Notes under the pieces: model-generated
What the model was told of the DNA's origin: nothing
Database searches by the model: none
What the model saw: the letters and a program-made list of their open reading frames with translations, nothing else
Source: Ancistrus triradiatus
Lineage: Eukaryota > Chordata > Actinopteri > Siluriformes > Loricariidae
Reading direction: 5' to 3'
NCBI GenBank assembly: GCA_025084515.1
Contig: JAJAGP010000435.1
Coordinates: 248,001 to 312,000, forward strand
Length of the DNA stretch: 64,000 nucleotides
Part shown: positions 22,050 to 33,099 of the stretch, piece after piece
Layout: the number at the start of each line of letters is the position of its first letter
Numbering within the stretch: the first letter of the stretch is position 1
Position numbers and translations under genes: made by a program

Positions 22050-23165
22050 AGAACAGGGACCAAAACGGGAATAGGAAATAATGAGCAAGATAAAAATGGG
22101 AAACGAGTACAGGATTAAGAAACAGGGACCAGCAATGGCATATAAAGATATCAACCACAAACAGTTCTAAAACAGGACCAGTATATAGAGAACAGAAAAG
22201 AAACAAAACAGCAAATAAGAACCAGAACAGAAATTGGAAACAAGGGACCAGAATAAGAACAGGAAACAGAACAGGGACAAGAAAAAGAAAACAAAAAGGA
22301 CCAGAAAGAACAGGAGCAAGAAGCAGGGACCAGAGCATGAATGGCAGATAAAGACAGGAACGGAAAACAGAAAGGAGAAAAGGAACAGAACAGCAAATAA
22401 GAACCAGAAGAGAAATGTGAAACGAGTACAGGGTCAGGAAACACACCAGAACAAGAACTGTAAACAAGGACCAGAAAATGAATGGCAAATAAAGACAGGA
22501 ACAATAAACAGTTCTGAAATCAGGAATGGCAATTAGGGAGCAGAAAAGAAACAGAACAGCAAATAAGAACAAGAAGAGGAATGTGAAACAGGGACCAGAA
22601 CATGAATGGCAAATAAAGACAGGAACAATACACAGTTTGTTCTTCCTAAAGGAACAGAAAACAGTTCTGAAAATGTGAACAGCAACTGGGGGAGAAAAGA
22701 AACAGCCAGAAAAAAGAACCAGAAAAGAAAATGGGAAACAGGCACCAGAACAGGAACAAGAAGCAGGAACCAGAACATGAATGGCAAATAGACAGGAACG
22801 ATCTGATCTGATATTAAAGGAACAGAAAACAGTTCTGAACCTGGAATGTCAGTGGAAACGGGGACCAGATTAAGCAATGGAACAGGAACCAGAACATGAA
22901 TGGCAAATAAAGAGAGGGTCAAGGAAAAGAAAACAGTTCTGAAATCAGGAATGGCAAATATGGAACAGAAAAGAAAAAGAACAGAAAATAAGAACCAGAA
23001 GAGAAATGGGAATCAAGTATAGGGTCCAGAAACAGATACCAGAACAAGAACTGGAAACAAAGCAAGGACCAGAATGGAGAACAGGCATTTGAACAGGGAC
23101 ATAAACAGGGCACAAGTACAGGTACTAAGACTGGTTAAAAGAACAAATAATGAACCAAGAAGAGG
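22050..23165. repeat. Purine-rich minisatellite, ~1.1 kb
   Basis: Composed of AACAGGGACCAGAA-like modules. The phrase CATGAATGGCAAATAAAGAC or close variants recurs near 22327, 22473, 22599, 22776 and 22893, and GGAACAGAAAACAGTTCTGA recurs between. Spacing is irregular (about 117-183 bases), so it is a higher-order mosaic. The plus strand is overwhelmingly A and G with isolated C and T. The long hydrophobic minus-strand frame at 22048-22572 comes from this composition and is not a membrane protein gene. Confidence 0.9.
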
Positions 23166-23243
23166 CAAGGAAAGGAAAGCTTTATGATAATTCTCTTTCT
23201 CTAGGATAGTCCTACTGTACTAATGCTTAAGAGCACATGGTAT

Positions 23244-23279
<36 letters not shown>
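23244..23279. repeat. (TG)n microsatellite
   Basis: Uninterrupted TG dinucleotides, about 17 units. Confidence 0.95.
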
Positions 23280-23281
<2 letters not shown>

Positions 23282-23427
23282 ACACACTTTACATAAGTGT
23301 CAAGTGTTAAACAACATCTGTCTGTACGTACCAGAGCAGGTCTTCAAACCTATTACTTTTCTCCCACATTGAGTCCTTTCACCTTTCAGTTCCAGAGCCA
23401 GACAAAATCAAGAGGACTGTGATATAT

Positions 23428-23429
<2 letters not shown>

Positions 23430-23473
<44 letters not shown>
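23430..23473. repeat. (CA)n microsatellite
   Basis: Uninterrupted CA dinucleotides, about 22 units, 150 bases from the (TG)n tract and opposite in phase. Confidence 0.95.
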
Positions 23474-23476
<3 letters not shown>

Positions 23477-23967
23477 AGTTCTCCTGGTAGGAAGTCCTCT
23501 TGGTTAGCATTCAGCATTCAGTTCACACACTCCAACTCAGCAGAGAAGCCGCCCTTTACATAGTAAAGCTCGAAATCACGTCTTTCCATGACCGCAAGAG
23601 CAGAGCTGTCTCTCTGAGGATTGGTTACACAAGTTTCTACAAGAAACCCACAACTGATTCAGCATACAGCAGCATATAGTCTGTCCACAGTAGCTGATAC
23701 AAAAGTTTTAACTGAATTTTAAGCTCCTGAAACTCTGACTGTATGGATTCTCTTCTTTTCCATCCTAGACATAAACCTGCTGACTTGTACAACAGACAAT
23801 GTACATTGTATTAGTATAAAATGTGTCCCCGTTTTGCTGCCACAACAGTTTTCAACCCTCTTAGCAAGCATTTCACAAACGTTGGCCCAACAAGCTGTGG
23901 CTCTAGGGGCATGGCAGAAACACGAGGAACCGACATGCTGGAGGTAAAAAGCTATGAAAGCGTCACT

Positions 23968-24118
23968 TAATAATCCGATCATAATTGGATTTCTGCAGAT
24001 TGTTCAAGTGGTCGTGTAGGCAGCATACAACGATCTAGAAATCAGATTAAGAAATCCAATAAAGTATTGGTGGAATCTGGTGGAAGGAGACTTCGCTTCT
24101 TTTGGTTTTGTTTAAATA
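23968..24118 (-). mobile_element. MITE E, first part, split by Tc1
   Basis: Minus-strand match to the right half of the element at 17542-17996: CTTAATAATCCGATCATAAT, TGGATTTCTGCAG, TTCAAGTGGTCGTGTAG and CAGCATAC appear in the order expected for the complement. The element resumes at 25675 after the Tc1 insertion, so it is older than that Tc1 copy. Confidence 0.65.
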
Positions 24119-25672
24119 CAGTGGGGCAAAAAAGTATTTAGTCAGCCACTAATTGTGCAAGTTCTCCTTCTTAGAAAGATGAGAGAGGTCTGTAATTTTC
24201 ATCATAGGTACACTTCAACTATGAGAGACAAAATGAGAAAAAAAATCCAAGATATCTCATTGTAGGATTTTTAAATAACTTAATTGTAAATCATGGTGGA
24301 AAAACATTTTTGGTCAATAACAAAAGTTCAACTCAATACTTTGATGTCAATGACAGAGGTCAAACGTTTCCTGTACGTCTTCACCAGGTTGGCACACACT
24401 GTAGCTGGTATTTTGGCCCATTCCTCCATGCAGATCTCCTCTAGAGCAGTGATGTTTTGGGGCAACACGGACTTTCAACTCCCTCCACAAGTTTTCTATG
24501 GGGTGGAGGTCTGGAGACTGGCTAGGCCACTCCAGGACCTTGAAATGCTTTTTATAGAGCCACTGCTTTGTTGCCCGAGCGGTGTGTTTGGGATCATTGT
24601 CATGCTGGAAGACCCAGCCACGTTCCATCTTCAATGCTCTCACTGATGGAAAGAGGTTTTGGCTTAAAATCTCACGATACATGGCCCTGTTCATTCTTCC
24701 CTTAACACGGATCAGACGTGATGTTTCCACCCCAATGCTTCACAGTAGGTATGGTGTTCTTGGGATGCAACTCTTCTTCCTCCAAACACGACAAGTTGAG
24801 TTTTTACCAACAAGTTCTATTTTGGTTTCATCTGACCACAAGATATTCTACCAATCCTCTTCTGGATCATCCATATGCTCTCTGGCAAACTTCAGACGTG
24901 CCTGGACATGTACTGGCTTAAGCAGGGGGACACACCTGGCACTGCAGGATCTGAGTCCCTTTCGGCGTAGTGTGTTACTGATGGTAGCCTTTGTTACTTT
25001 GGTCCCAGCTCTCTGTAGGTCAATCATCAGGTCCCTCCATGTAGTTCTGGGACTTATGCTCACCGTTCTCCTGATCATTTTGACCCCACAGAATGAGATC
25101 TTGCGTGGAGCCCCAGATTGAGGAAGATTATCAATGGCGTTGTATGTCTTCCATTTTCTTACAATTTCTCCCACAGTTGATTTATTCACACCAACCTGCT
25201 TGCCTATTGTAGATTCACTCTTCCCAGCCTGGTGCAGGTCTACAATTTTCTGACTGGTGTCCTTCGACAGCTCTTTGGTCTTGGCCACGGTTGAGTTTGG
25301 GGGGGGGGGAGTCTGACTGTTTGAGGCTGTGGACAGGTGTCTTTTGTACAGATAACGAGGTCAAACAGGTTGCCATTAATACAGGTAACAAGTGGAGGAC
25401 AGAAGATCTGTTTCTTAAAGAAGTTGTTACAGGTTCTGTGAGAGCCAGAAATCTTGCTTTCAATGTGGATGGAAAAATACTTATTTTTTTCACCATGATT
25501 TACAATTAAATTCTTTAAAAATCCTACAATGTGATTTTCTGGATTTTTTTCTCATTTTTGTCTCTCATAGTTGAAGTGTACCTATGATGAAAATTACAGA
25601 CCTCTCTTGTCTGTCTAAGTAGGAGAACTTTCACAATTAGTGGCTGACTAAATACTTTTTTTGCCCCACGGG
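24119..25672 (-). mobile_element. Tc1-type transposon family A, copy 2 (best preserved)
   Basis: 1,554 bp with CAGTGGGGCAAAAAAGTATT at the left end and the complement with a mutated tip (CCCCACGG) at the right. TA flanks both sides (24117-24118 and 25673-25674). The transposase is on the minus strand. The copy is inserted in the MITE at 23968-25745. Among the four family-A copies this has the longest open transposase segments. Confidence 0.95.
24333..25288 (-). pseudogene. Family-A Tc1 transposase, copy 2, few lesions
   Basis: The start codon is GTG where the family has ATG (25288-25286). Residues 1-146 are open, with two helix-turn-helix regions (about residues 5-55 and 70-115; landmarks GKQVGVNKSTVGEIVRKWK and NTLRRKGLRSCSARCVPLL). 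A GAG-to-TAG change at 24850-24848 stops it just before the first catalytic Asp in LWSDETKIEL. About 35 bases around 24720 are deleted relative to the family. The rest is open to HDNDPKHT (second Asp) and SPDLHPIENLW (Glu). There are 34 residues between that Asp and Glu, the DD34E spacing of Tc1. The usual Asn before Pro in that motif is His here. Not functional as it stands. Confidence 0.92.
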
Positions 25673-25674
25673 TA

Positions 25675-25745
25675 GACCCTACCTTGTTTTTAGTCGCTTG
25701 TTTCTCTCATGGCATCTGGCAACCCTGGAATTAAAACGCAGCGCC
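25675..25745 (-). mobile_element. MITE E, second part
   Basis: Continuation of the element interrupted by Tc1 copy 2. GGCATCTGGCAACCCTGGAA followed by TTAAAACGCAGCG is the complement of the core of the 17.5-kb copy (CGCTGCCTTTAATTCAAGGG then TTGCCAGAT). The distal terminus is not found. Confidence 0.6.
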
Positions 25746-27282
25746 AGCGAAACAAACAGCTAACCAAACACATTTTGGGGAGACTCCGAGACGTGCATAA
25801 TGCACGTTTTTCCTTATATGGGTTAGTTAAAACGCTTTAATCATGTGCAATTTTAAAAATTTTCAAGCCACTAGAAATAGAAATGACCGAAGCGCTACCT
25901 TAAGCTGAAAATCGGAGTAAATGAACACGCTAGCTTTTGCTAAAATATCAAAACATCAATTATTAAATCTCTAAATATATTAAACATCCATTCCATTGTA
26001 GAATGGAAGATTTGGCATGAGACGTAAACCCATCTGGTGTTTCAAAAAAATGTAATTGCATCAGTTTTTTGTAATATATATAGATTTTTTTTAGCATAAC
26101 CTTAAGGGAACACGGGAGTATTTGCGTAGTAGTCGTATCAAGTAATAGTAAACGTTGACAGCGAACCTGTTAGTAAGAGCGGATCCCAGAGAGACTCTCT
26201 TTCAGAGGAAGGTACATGGAACGAAAATAGTCTCTAAAAATCGCAATCGCTAAACAAAGAAAGCGGAACGTCCTGCCCGAGCTGTACATCTGTCTGACAG
26301 GCGTTTTCGCCGAGAGCCGACGAGACGGCGCTCATGCGCAAATGTGACACCAGCAGATTGCGTGACAGCGCCAGCCATCTATTCTCCCCAGAGCAAGCTG
26401 ATCGAACACGACACTTTAATTCGGTCAGGGCTGGATGTGTAACCCCTCAGCTGTGGAACAGAGGAAACAGGACGTAGCCCCGTACACCTCGGCCCCCCGT
26501 CCCCGTTTTTTGGCTGAATAGGACGGATAAACGGGTAAATTGGTGGAAATCAGGGTCAGGAGGTTCGTTTAGGGCTTTAACACTCAAGGTCATGTAAGCG
26601 TACCGCCATGCAGAAAGAGGGAGCTGTATGGATTATGCACTGTACATGTTGTAGCATTTAATAACAATACAATTGCATTATTACTTATTATAAAGTATGC
26701 AGAATGTCAGGAACAAAGCCACAGGTTTTCTTCTTTTTCTGAATGAACAGAAGAGCCGGGTTGTAAAACGTTGGCTAACGATACCACCATAAACCGTTGT
26801 TTATTGTACGGAGACAAAGAAGCGAGCGCCAGTAGTGAACTTTAGATATCTAATCGCGTCCATTTATTCCCGCTCGTAATTATAACGTACACGCAAGCGG
26901 TAATGAGGAGCTTTGCTGAGAGCTCTTGAAGGCTGGGAAATGTTATCTGCAAGAAATGGGGATTCATAAAAGGGGAGGGGAGCGCTGCGTAACGCGTAAT
27001 ACATCATCTGAACGGAAAAGGTTAACTTTTAATAAAACACCTTTGCTAGCGCGAGTGTGAATTGTGGATCGGTTTCTGCCTGCAGAGCCTCGGCGGAGCA
27101 ATTTATATCCAAGCGAGAAATAAAACTCTGTCCATTAAAAAGCCTAAGCTCTGAATTAATCTTCTTTATGTCGGTATTTGTTTGTCTGTTTCACCGGTAA
27201 TGTAGATGAATGTGTACATACAGACTGCATGGGGAAAGAAATACGTTTTGCACGTTTCGCATCTGGGAAATTAGAAGATGAC
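25746..27282. other. Low-copy DNA with two candidate conserved blocks
   Basis: 26150-26480 carries CATGCGCAAATGTGACA, GCGTGACAGCGCCAGCC and GACACTTTAATTCGG; 26880-27130 carries GCGGTAATGAGGAGC, GTTAACTTTTAATAAAAC and CCATTAAAAAGCC. Both are repeat-free and CpG-containing for their setting, like conserved noncoding elements. 25746-26150 is AT-rich. No exon is supported. Confidence 0.3.
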
Positions 27283-27308
27283 TGTGTGTGTGTGGGGGGG
27301 GGGGGGGG
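27283..27308. repeat. Short (TG)n followed by a 15-base G run
   Basis: Six TG units run into about 15 consecutive G residues at 27294-27308, then TTGTTGC. Long G homopolymers are rare in fish DNA and are prone to length error in sequencing. Confidence 0.85.
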
Positions 27309-27509
27309 TTGTTGCACCCGGACTCTGGCACTTAAGTGGAACATATGTCAGTAGATACTGAATAAAGTTCCTCACATTCAGAGGCTGTGCATTGTCAGAG
27401 CAGAGGAAGGTCAGTGAGCACCTCGCAGGTTGCCAGGTTTTCCTCGCCCAACTTTAACAGTCTGTTAGCAAATTCAATTCTAACACTAACTGCTTTCTAT
27501 GTGCAGTTT

Positions 27510-27640
27510 GGTATGTGCTCCCCGCAAGCCAAGGTCCGGTCTGAATTTTTGTTCAAATTTGGGAGCAAAAATATTAAAACAGACCGTTTGACCTCCAAGT
27601 CGATCAAACAAAGCAGCGTTCGAATTCCGAGGTTCCACTG
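27510..27640 (-). mobile_element. Family F inverted-repeat element, terminal part
   Basis: Ends in GAATTCCGAGGTTCCACTG, the complement of the left end at 18134. Inside, GTTCAAATTTGGGAGCAAAA echoes the TTCGAATTTGGG stretch of the other copy. Only this end is recognisable. Confidence 0.5.
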
Positions 27641-28639
27641 CTAATTTGTGTTCAATAAATCTATAAATGTGGCTTTTATTAAATATAAAAAAAAGCAACA
27701 AAAACAGTACAACAGAGAAGCTGTGCAAGTCCACCACATCAGCGTGCTCTGGTCCAGAACATTTAAGCACAATGTGAGCGCAGGCCAGTAAGGGACTGAA
27801 GAAGGGCACAATCATGCTCTGGCATGGTATGGTACGAGGCAACCGTGCCATTTTAGTTGCAGGCTCCAGACCCCTGACCTGAAGATGAACGAACACTCTT
27901 GATGTCTACCCATGTCACGTCAGGAGTTTCAGTACCCCAGGTCGAGTGGCATTGAATAAACAAGCGTTAAAAAGGCAGTTATACACCGGAAATGAAAATG
28001 CCGCATATTCAGAAGTGAATTTTTCGCCTCAAAACTATACACGACGGCAAAAAAAAATGGACAAGATGAACAAAATGAATAAATTAACATCATCCTAAAT
28101 CTGAACACTTTATAAGCAGTAAAATGGCTCTGTGATTCCGAGGAGCCACAAGAGGGCAGAAGAACATGAAGGCAAAATAAAACACCGTGTGTTTACTCGG
28201 ACTTTTTCCAAGTATGAAAATACAGGAGCTGCTGCATGCGGCGCAGAAGCGACGCCAATGTGTTGGCGAAAGTGCGCAAAATTCGAACAGAGGGCGAATA
28301 AGATAACGTCGCAATACCACTGTCTGAAAAACATGTTTGGTGTGGAAGATCATTATAGACGAGCTTGCATTAATTTACTGTTGTCCAAATAAATCGTGAA
28401 TTTGTGCCTCCTGCTTGTGAAAAAAACTCAGCACCCACGAGTACGGAGGTACTAGCTGTCCTCCTCCATCAGTGGGGTATGTGAAAAGGTTGGAAAACTG
28501 GCTGTGACCAAATTAGGGAGTAGAAAAAAGATCGGAATCACCACCAAATCTGGGTTTAACCCTCAATCCCATTCAACAGCTAAGACTTGAAAACAGCGGA
28601 AGTAAAAAAGGCGTGAAGTCTCTTTACAAGCCTGGCAGA
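27641..28639. other. No gene seen
   Basis: Mixed sequence. Frames at 28090-28392 on opposite strands cover the same bases and show no domain. 28180-28330 has CpG-rich words but no repeat I can name. Confidence 0.35.
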
Positions 28640-29165
28640 AGCCTATAGCTCCTCTCCGCTTTCCTTTCCACCCTCCACCTAGAGACATTAGGGTCCAATG
28701 ATTGGGTGGCCGTGCCAAACCCCGGGTTTCTCTCCTCTTGGTGGTGTTTGTTTAGCTTCCGAGGACGAATAAGCACGGAGTGTGACAGGTGCTCATTACG
28801 TCTTGTTCTCGGCCTCCCTTAAGTGGCAGCATGTTTATTCCTGCACAAACGGCGGCGGTGCGAAGCCTGATCAAGTGGATGTGGGGTACATCGATTCAGC
28901 AGCACATCAAAGGCTCCCATCAAAGGCAGCTGGACCCCGCTCATCACGTACTTACTCGTGCTCGGCCCGGCTCGGACCGTGCTGGTTTGTGTTAGTGCAT
29001 CAGTCGGGATGTAATGTGGCCTCGCTTATCACTTGCGGTTTGAAATGAGCCCTGCTTTTATTTGATTTAAACCAGAATGCACCAGGGTGGATATGGCCTA
29101 ATTAACCAGAGCTCGATTCGCTCTGTACACCATTAAACCATTTATTTCATTATAACCAAAACTTA
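28640..29165. other. Low-copy island, candidate conserved noncoding element
   Basis: Repeat-free sequence containing TTAAGTGGCAGCATG, CTAATTAACCAGAGC and CCATTAAACCATTTA. Open frames at 28782-29048 are short, mutually overlapping and not exon-like. Possible conserved noncoding DNA, by texture only. Confidence 0.3.
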
Positions 29166-29309
29166 AAGATACGTACCTTAACTCAGTTGAAGTAACAGGT
29201 GATAAACATTAACCACGTTCCCGCCTTTACCTAACCAAGCTCGAACCTACTAATGACTAACCAGTGCGATTTTGTCGCTTACTGGTCTGATCTTGTGGTG
29301 TCAGAGTAG

Positions 29310-30525
29310 GAGATTGGCACATGGTTCTAAATACGATTCAAAAGTCTGGAAAGGGGTTTTCACATTGGCACCCAGTTCTAAATTCACTTCAACTAACTGA
29401 TAAAGGGTTTTGGCATTGGAACACAGTTCCAAATACATTTCAAAGACCGGGAAAGGGTTTTGAGGTTGGCACAAGGTTCTACATGTGTGTCAGAACACTG
29501 GAAAAGGGTTTTTACATGGGCACAGGGTGCTAACTACATTACAGAAGACTGGAAAAGGGTTTCAAGATTGGCACAAGGTTTTAAAGACGTTTTAGAAGCC
29601 TGGTAAATGGTTTTCAAACATTTCAGAAGACTAGTACACCTTGCTGAGGTTGGCACAGGGTCCTAAATACATTTCAGATGACTGGTAAAGAGTTTTGACA
29701 TTGGCATAAGTTTCTAAATATATTTTAGAAGACTGGTTAAGGGTGTTCACATTGGCACAGGGTTCTAAATACATTTCAAATGAGCAGGAAAGGGCTTTGA
29801 AGTTGGCACAATGTTCTATATATACACGTTTTAGAAGCCTGGTAAATGGTTTCTCAAACATTTCAGAATATTAGTACACCCTGCTGAGGTTGGCACAGGG
29901 TCCTAAATACGTTTCAAATAAGCAGGAAAGGGTTTTAAGGTTGGCACAAGGATATAAATACGTTTCAGAATAGGTCCTAAAGTAAGGTCCTAAATATATT
30001 TTAGAAGACTATTTAAGTGTGTTCACATTGGCACAGGGTTGTAAATACATTTCAAATGTCCAGGAAAGGGTTTTGAGGTTGGCATACAATTCTAAATACA
30101 TTTCAGAAGACTGGTAAAGGCTTTTGAGATTGGCACAGGGTTCTATATACATTTCAAACAAGCAGGAAAAGGTTCCAAATCTGTTTCAGAAGCCTGGTAA
30201 ATGGTTTCAGAGAAGTAATAGACAGTGTTGAGGCTGGCACAGGGTTCCAAATAAATTGAAGATTTTTACAGTTTAATATTTAAGTGTGTACGGAATGTGA
30301 GCAACTTTCTTCTGAAGACATGATTCTAAAGACATTTCAGAAGACTGGAAAAGGGTTTTGACATTGGCAGAGGGTTCTAAATACATTTCAAATGACCAGG
30401 AAAGGTTTTGAGGTAGGAACAAGGTTCCAAATGCATTTCAAAAGCCTGGTAAAAGGTTTCAAAAAAGAGTAGTAGACTGTGTTGAGGTTGGCACGGAGTT
30501 TTAAATACATGTCAGATTTACAGTG
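29310..30525. repeat. 51-bp minisatellite, block 1
   Basis: Units resemble TTCAGAAGACTGGTAAAGGG then TTTTGAGGTTGGCACAGGGT and TCTAAATACA-T. Block 1 is the most degenerate of the three blocks, with several units shortened or joined. GTTTTAGAAGCCTGGTAAAT followed by GGTTTTCAAACATTTCAGAA occurs twice (near 29585 and 29830), a local higher-order duplication. Non-coding. Confidence 0.9.
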
Positions 30526-31784
30526 TTAAGGATTACTTGTGTACAGAAAGTGAGCGAGTGTTTCAAAGTGTGGCTTTATTTCTGACGAGTGCTTGCTGGT
30601 CATGTTGCTCTGGCATCTATAAAAGTTAAGAGAAGTCTTTATTCAAAACAGGCTACTTGCTTTACAAACAGAAAAGAAAAACAGCAAGAAGAAGGAATTT
30701 AAGAAATAAACCAATTCCCAGTGCTGTGTGATGAGCCTGGGCATGAAAGCTCCCACTCTGGACTTTGTACTTTTGTTCTGTTGTTTATTCAGTAAAAAAG
30801 GTGGTGGGTTTTATTTTTTACCGCACAGAAACATAAAAAAAGACAAAGTGGGAACACGGCACTTATTTGTATGTAGTGAATGGAGGCTATTCAGAGCTCA
30901 TCTGCCGTCGCGAATAAGGCTGCACTTAAGTCTGCGAGAGCGGCTAAAGCAAGTGAACGCAGCATGTCGTCGCGCCGAAGCTTTTCAAAAACCTGTTTGT
31001 TCGCTGCGAAAATCAGCGCCGCACAGTCCTCCAACTCAACCTGAGCACATCTGAAGGGGAAGCCAAAGCTCCAGGGAGTGGGCCGGTTTCAGAGCACGAT
31101 CGTTTTGTTGATTGATGAGAGCGCGCGTGTCACGGCGGCAAGTTTCAAACCCCGCCAAGACGCGTATCAGCAAATCTGCGACGTGTGAATTTGACTAGAC
31201 TGGGAGCTCCTTTCAAAAAGGCTTCCCGAGGATTTAGATGGTTGAATGAACACTTTAGAGGCATCCAAATTCACCGCCTACTGCCAGAACGAACGGTGAG
31301 TAAAGACAGATGAAAGGAGGTGGGCGGGAATTGCTGTTAAAAAAAAGACTAAATACTAAATAAGAAAAGTCGTGAGTTCAAACCCCAGCTGTATCAAACT
31401 TCAACGACTGGGACTCCCAATAAACACCTGGTGGCATTGTAAGTGCTAAAACTGAATTTAGCCAGGAAGCCAAGACATGCCAGGCAGTAGTGGGGCTGGT
31501 ACATTGACCCTCATCCTAAACAAGGCACCAGTCCATGACCGGGCATTACCTTGGCTGCCAATTAGAGTAGCAGATTCGCTGCAATGACTTGGAAGTGAAC
31601 AGAAGGTAACATGGATTACCCAGACTGGACATGAGGAGCACATGCCAACGCCCTCCCCTTGCATAGTAACCATGCAAACCAGGAGCTATGCAGCACCAAC
31701 GACCATCATGATGCCCATGAAATCCCAAGTTCCTACCTGGTCTTGAGAGAACTGATAGGACTAATAAAGGGTCCTTATTACATT
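30526..31784. other. Unique segment between minisatellite blocks
   Basis: 30880-31290 is CpG-rich and repeat-free, with GCGCGCGTGTCACGGCGGCA near 31120, and may be a regulatory or conserved block. 31370-31400 has a B-box-like GAGTTCAAACCCC that could be a SINE scrap. The 108-codon frame at 30728-31054 has no recognisable domain. Confidence 0.3.
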
Positions 31785-32400
31785 CCTTATTATGGTTCTA
31801 AAGACATTTCAGAAGGCTGTCGAAGGATTTTCAGGTTGGCACAGGGTTCTACGTATGGAACAGAAGACTGGGAATGTATTTTTAGGTTGGCACACGGTTC
31901 CAAATAAATTTAAGAAGACTGGAAAACAAATATGTTTCAGCAGACTGGTAAAAGGTTACGAGGTTGGCACAGGGTTCTAAGTGTGTTTCAGAATACTGGG
32001 AAAGGGTTTTGAGGTTGGCACAGGGTTCTAAATGTGCTTCAGAAGACTGGGAAAGGGTTCTGAGGTTGGCACAGGGTTGTTAATATGATATGATTCAAAA
32101 GACTGGGAAGGGGTTTTGAGATTGGCACGGGGCTATACATATGTTTCAGTATACTTGTAAAGGGTTTTGAGATTGGCACAAGGTTCTACATTTAAAAAAC
32201 TGGTAAAGGGTTTACAAACAGTTAAGAAGACTGCCAAGGGTTTTTTTTATAGGTTGGCACATGTTCTAAATACATTTAAGAAGGCTGGTAAAATGTTTTG
32301 AGGTTGGCATGCGGTCCTAAATGTCTTTCAATGGACAGATCTGTACAAAGTTTGGAAGTCATTTCAGGGTGCGGGCAAAGGGTTCTGAAGGGTTAGTTCC
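31785..32400. repeat. 51-bp minisatellite, block 2
   Basis: The same unit as block 1 (AGACTGGGAAAGGGTTTTGA then GGTTGGCACAGGGTTCTAA), about eleven units with more indels toward the right edge (32170-32390). The array starts in AAGACATTTCAGAAGGCTG. Confidence 0.9.
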
Positions 32401-33098
32401 CACCAGCGTGGAAGCTTAACAAGGCCAAACTGCTGCACCCTACCTGCTCCACTGACACTTTAGTCCAGGGAGAACTGAGCTAAGAACTGGAACTACGGCA
32501 CAATCACAATGCCAGGCTCAGCCCTTAAGCCTCGTCTTGTCTGGAAAAATATAAAAATAAGTAAAAAAATAAAAAATAAAAAAACTGAACAAAAAAGGAG
32601 CTCAGGTAAACCTAACAGGTGTTTGGATGTGAGAGCGTCACTAAAATGCTCATAAAGACACTAATGAAAGCGCAGGTGCAGAAGGACGTCAACAGTCACT
32701 TCGTGCAGGAACAGAAATCCACGTCCTTCCTCGAGGTGCAGGAGAGGAAGTGGGATGATGTCGTCGTTCCTCCTGAGAGGAAATGAAAGCTCCTCACACC
32801 CTGCATGAGTCACGTCTTTGGATTTGGAAATGGTTCAGGTAAAACCAGAGGTGTTTAAGTGCTTTCATTAAAGAGAGGAATTAATCTCCAGCAGCTCGGC
32901 TGATGTCCAATAAGAAAAACAGATCGATACTGAAAAAGAAAGTCGAATATTTCAGCATGTTAAAGACAAAATCTCTCATCCATCTGTGCTTTTGTTCCAC
33001 AGCTTTGTTACCGATTTGATTATCATTTCTCAGTCCCATCGGTTCAGCATCACAGGAGGAACATACACACAGGAGGTTTTCCTAAATGACCATGATGT
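32401..33098. other. Unique segment between minisatellite blocks
   Basis: Low-copy sequence with an A-rich patch at 32545-32595. Nothing gene-like is seen. Confidence 0.4.
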
Positions 33099-33099
33099 A

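Noticed and set aside
22048..22572. 174-codon hydrophobic minus-strand frame that looks like a multi-pass membrane protein
   Set aside because: It is the pyrimidine-rich complement of the purine-rich minisatellite, which encodes Phe/Leu/Ser/Val by composition alone.
23750..23910. Sequence resembling a widespread fish DNA-transposon interior (TGTGTCCCCGTTTTGCTGCC)
   Set aside because: Resemblance is short and I could not find ends or coding sequence, so I did not call an element.
24582..25121. 179-codon plus-strand frame
   Set aside because: Antisense shadow of the Tc1 copy 2 transposase; similar shadows appear over copies 1 and 4.
30728..31054. 108-codon plus-strand frame between minisatellite blocks
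   Set aside because: No domain, no splice signals of note, and a T-rich start; not exon-like.
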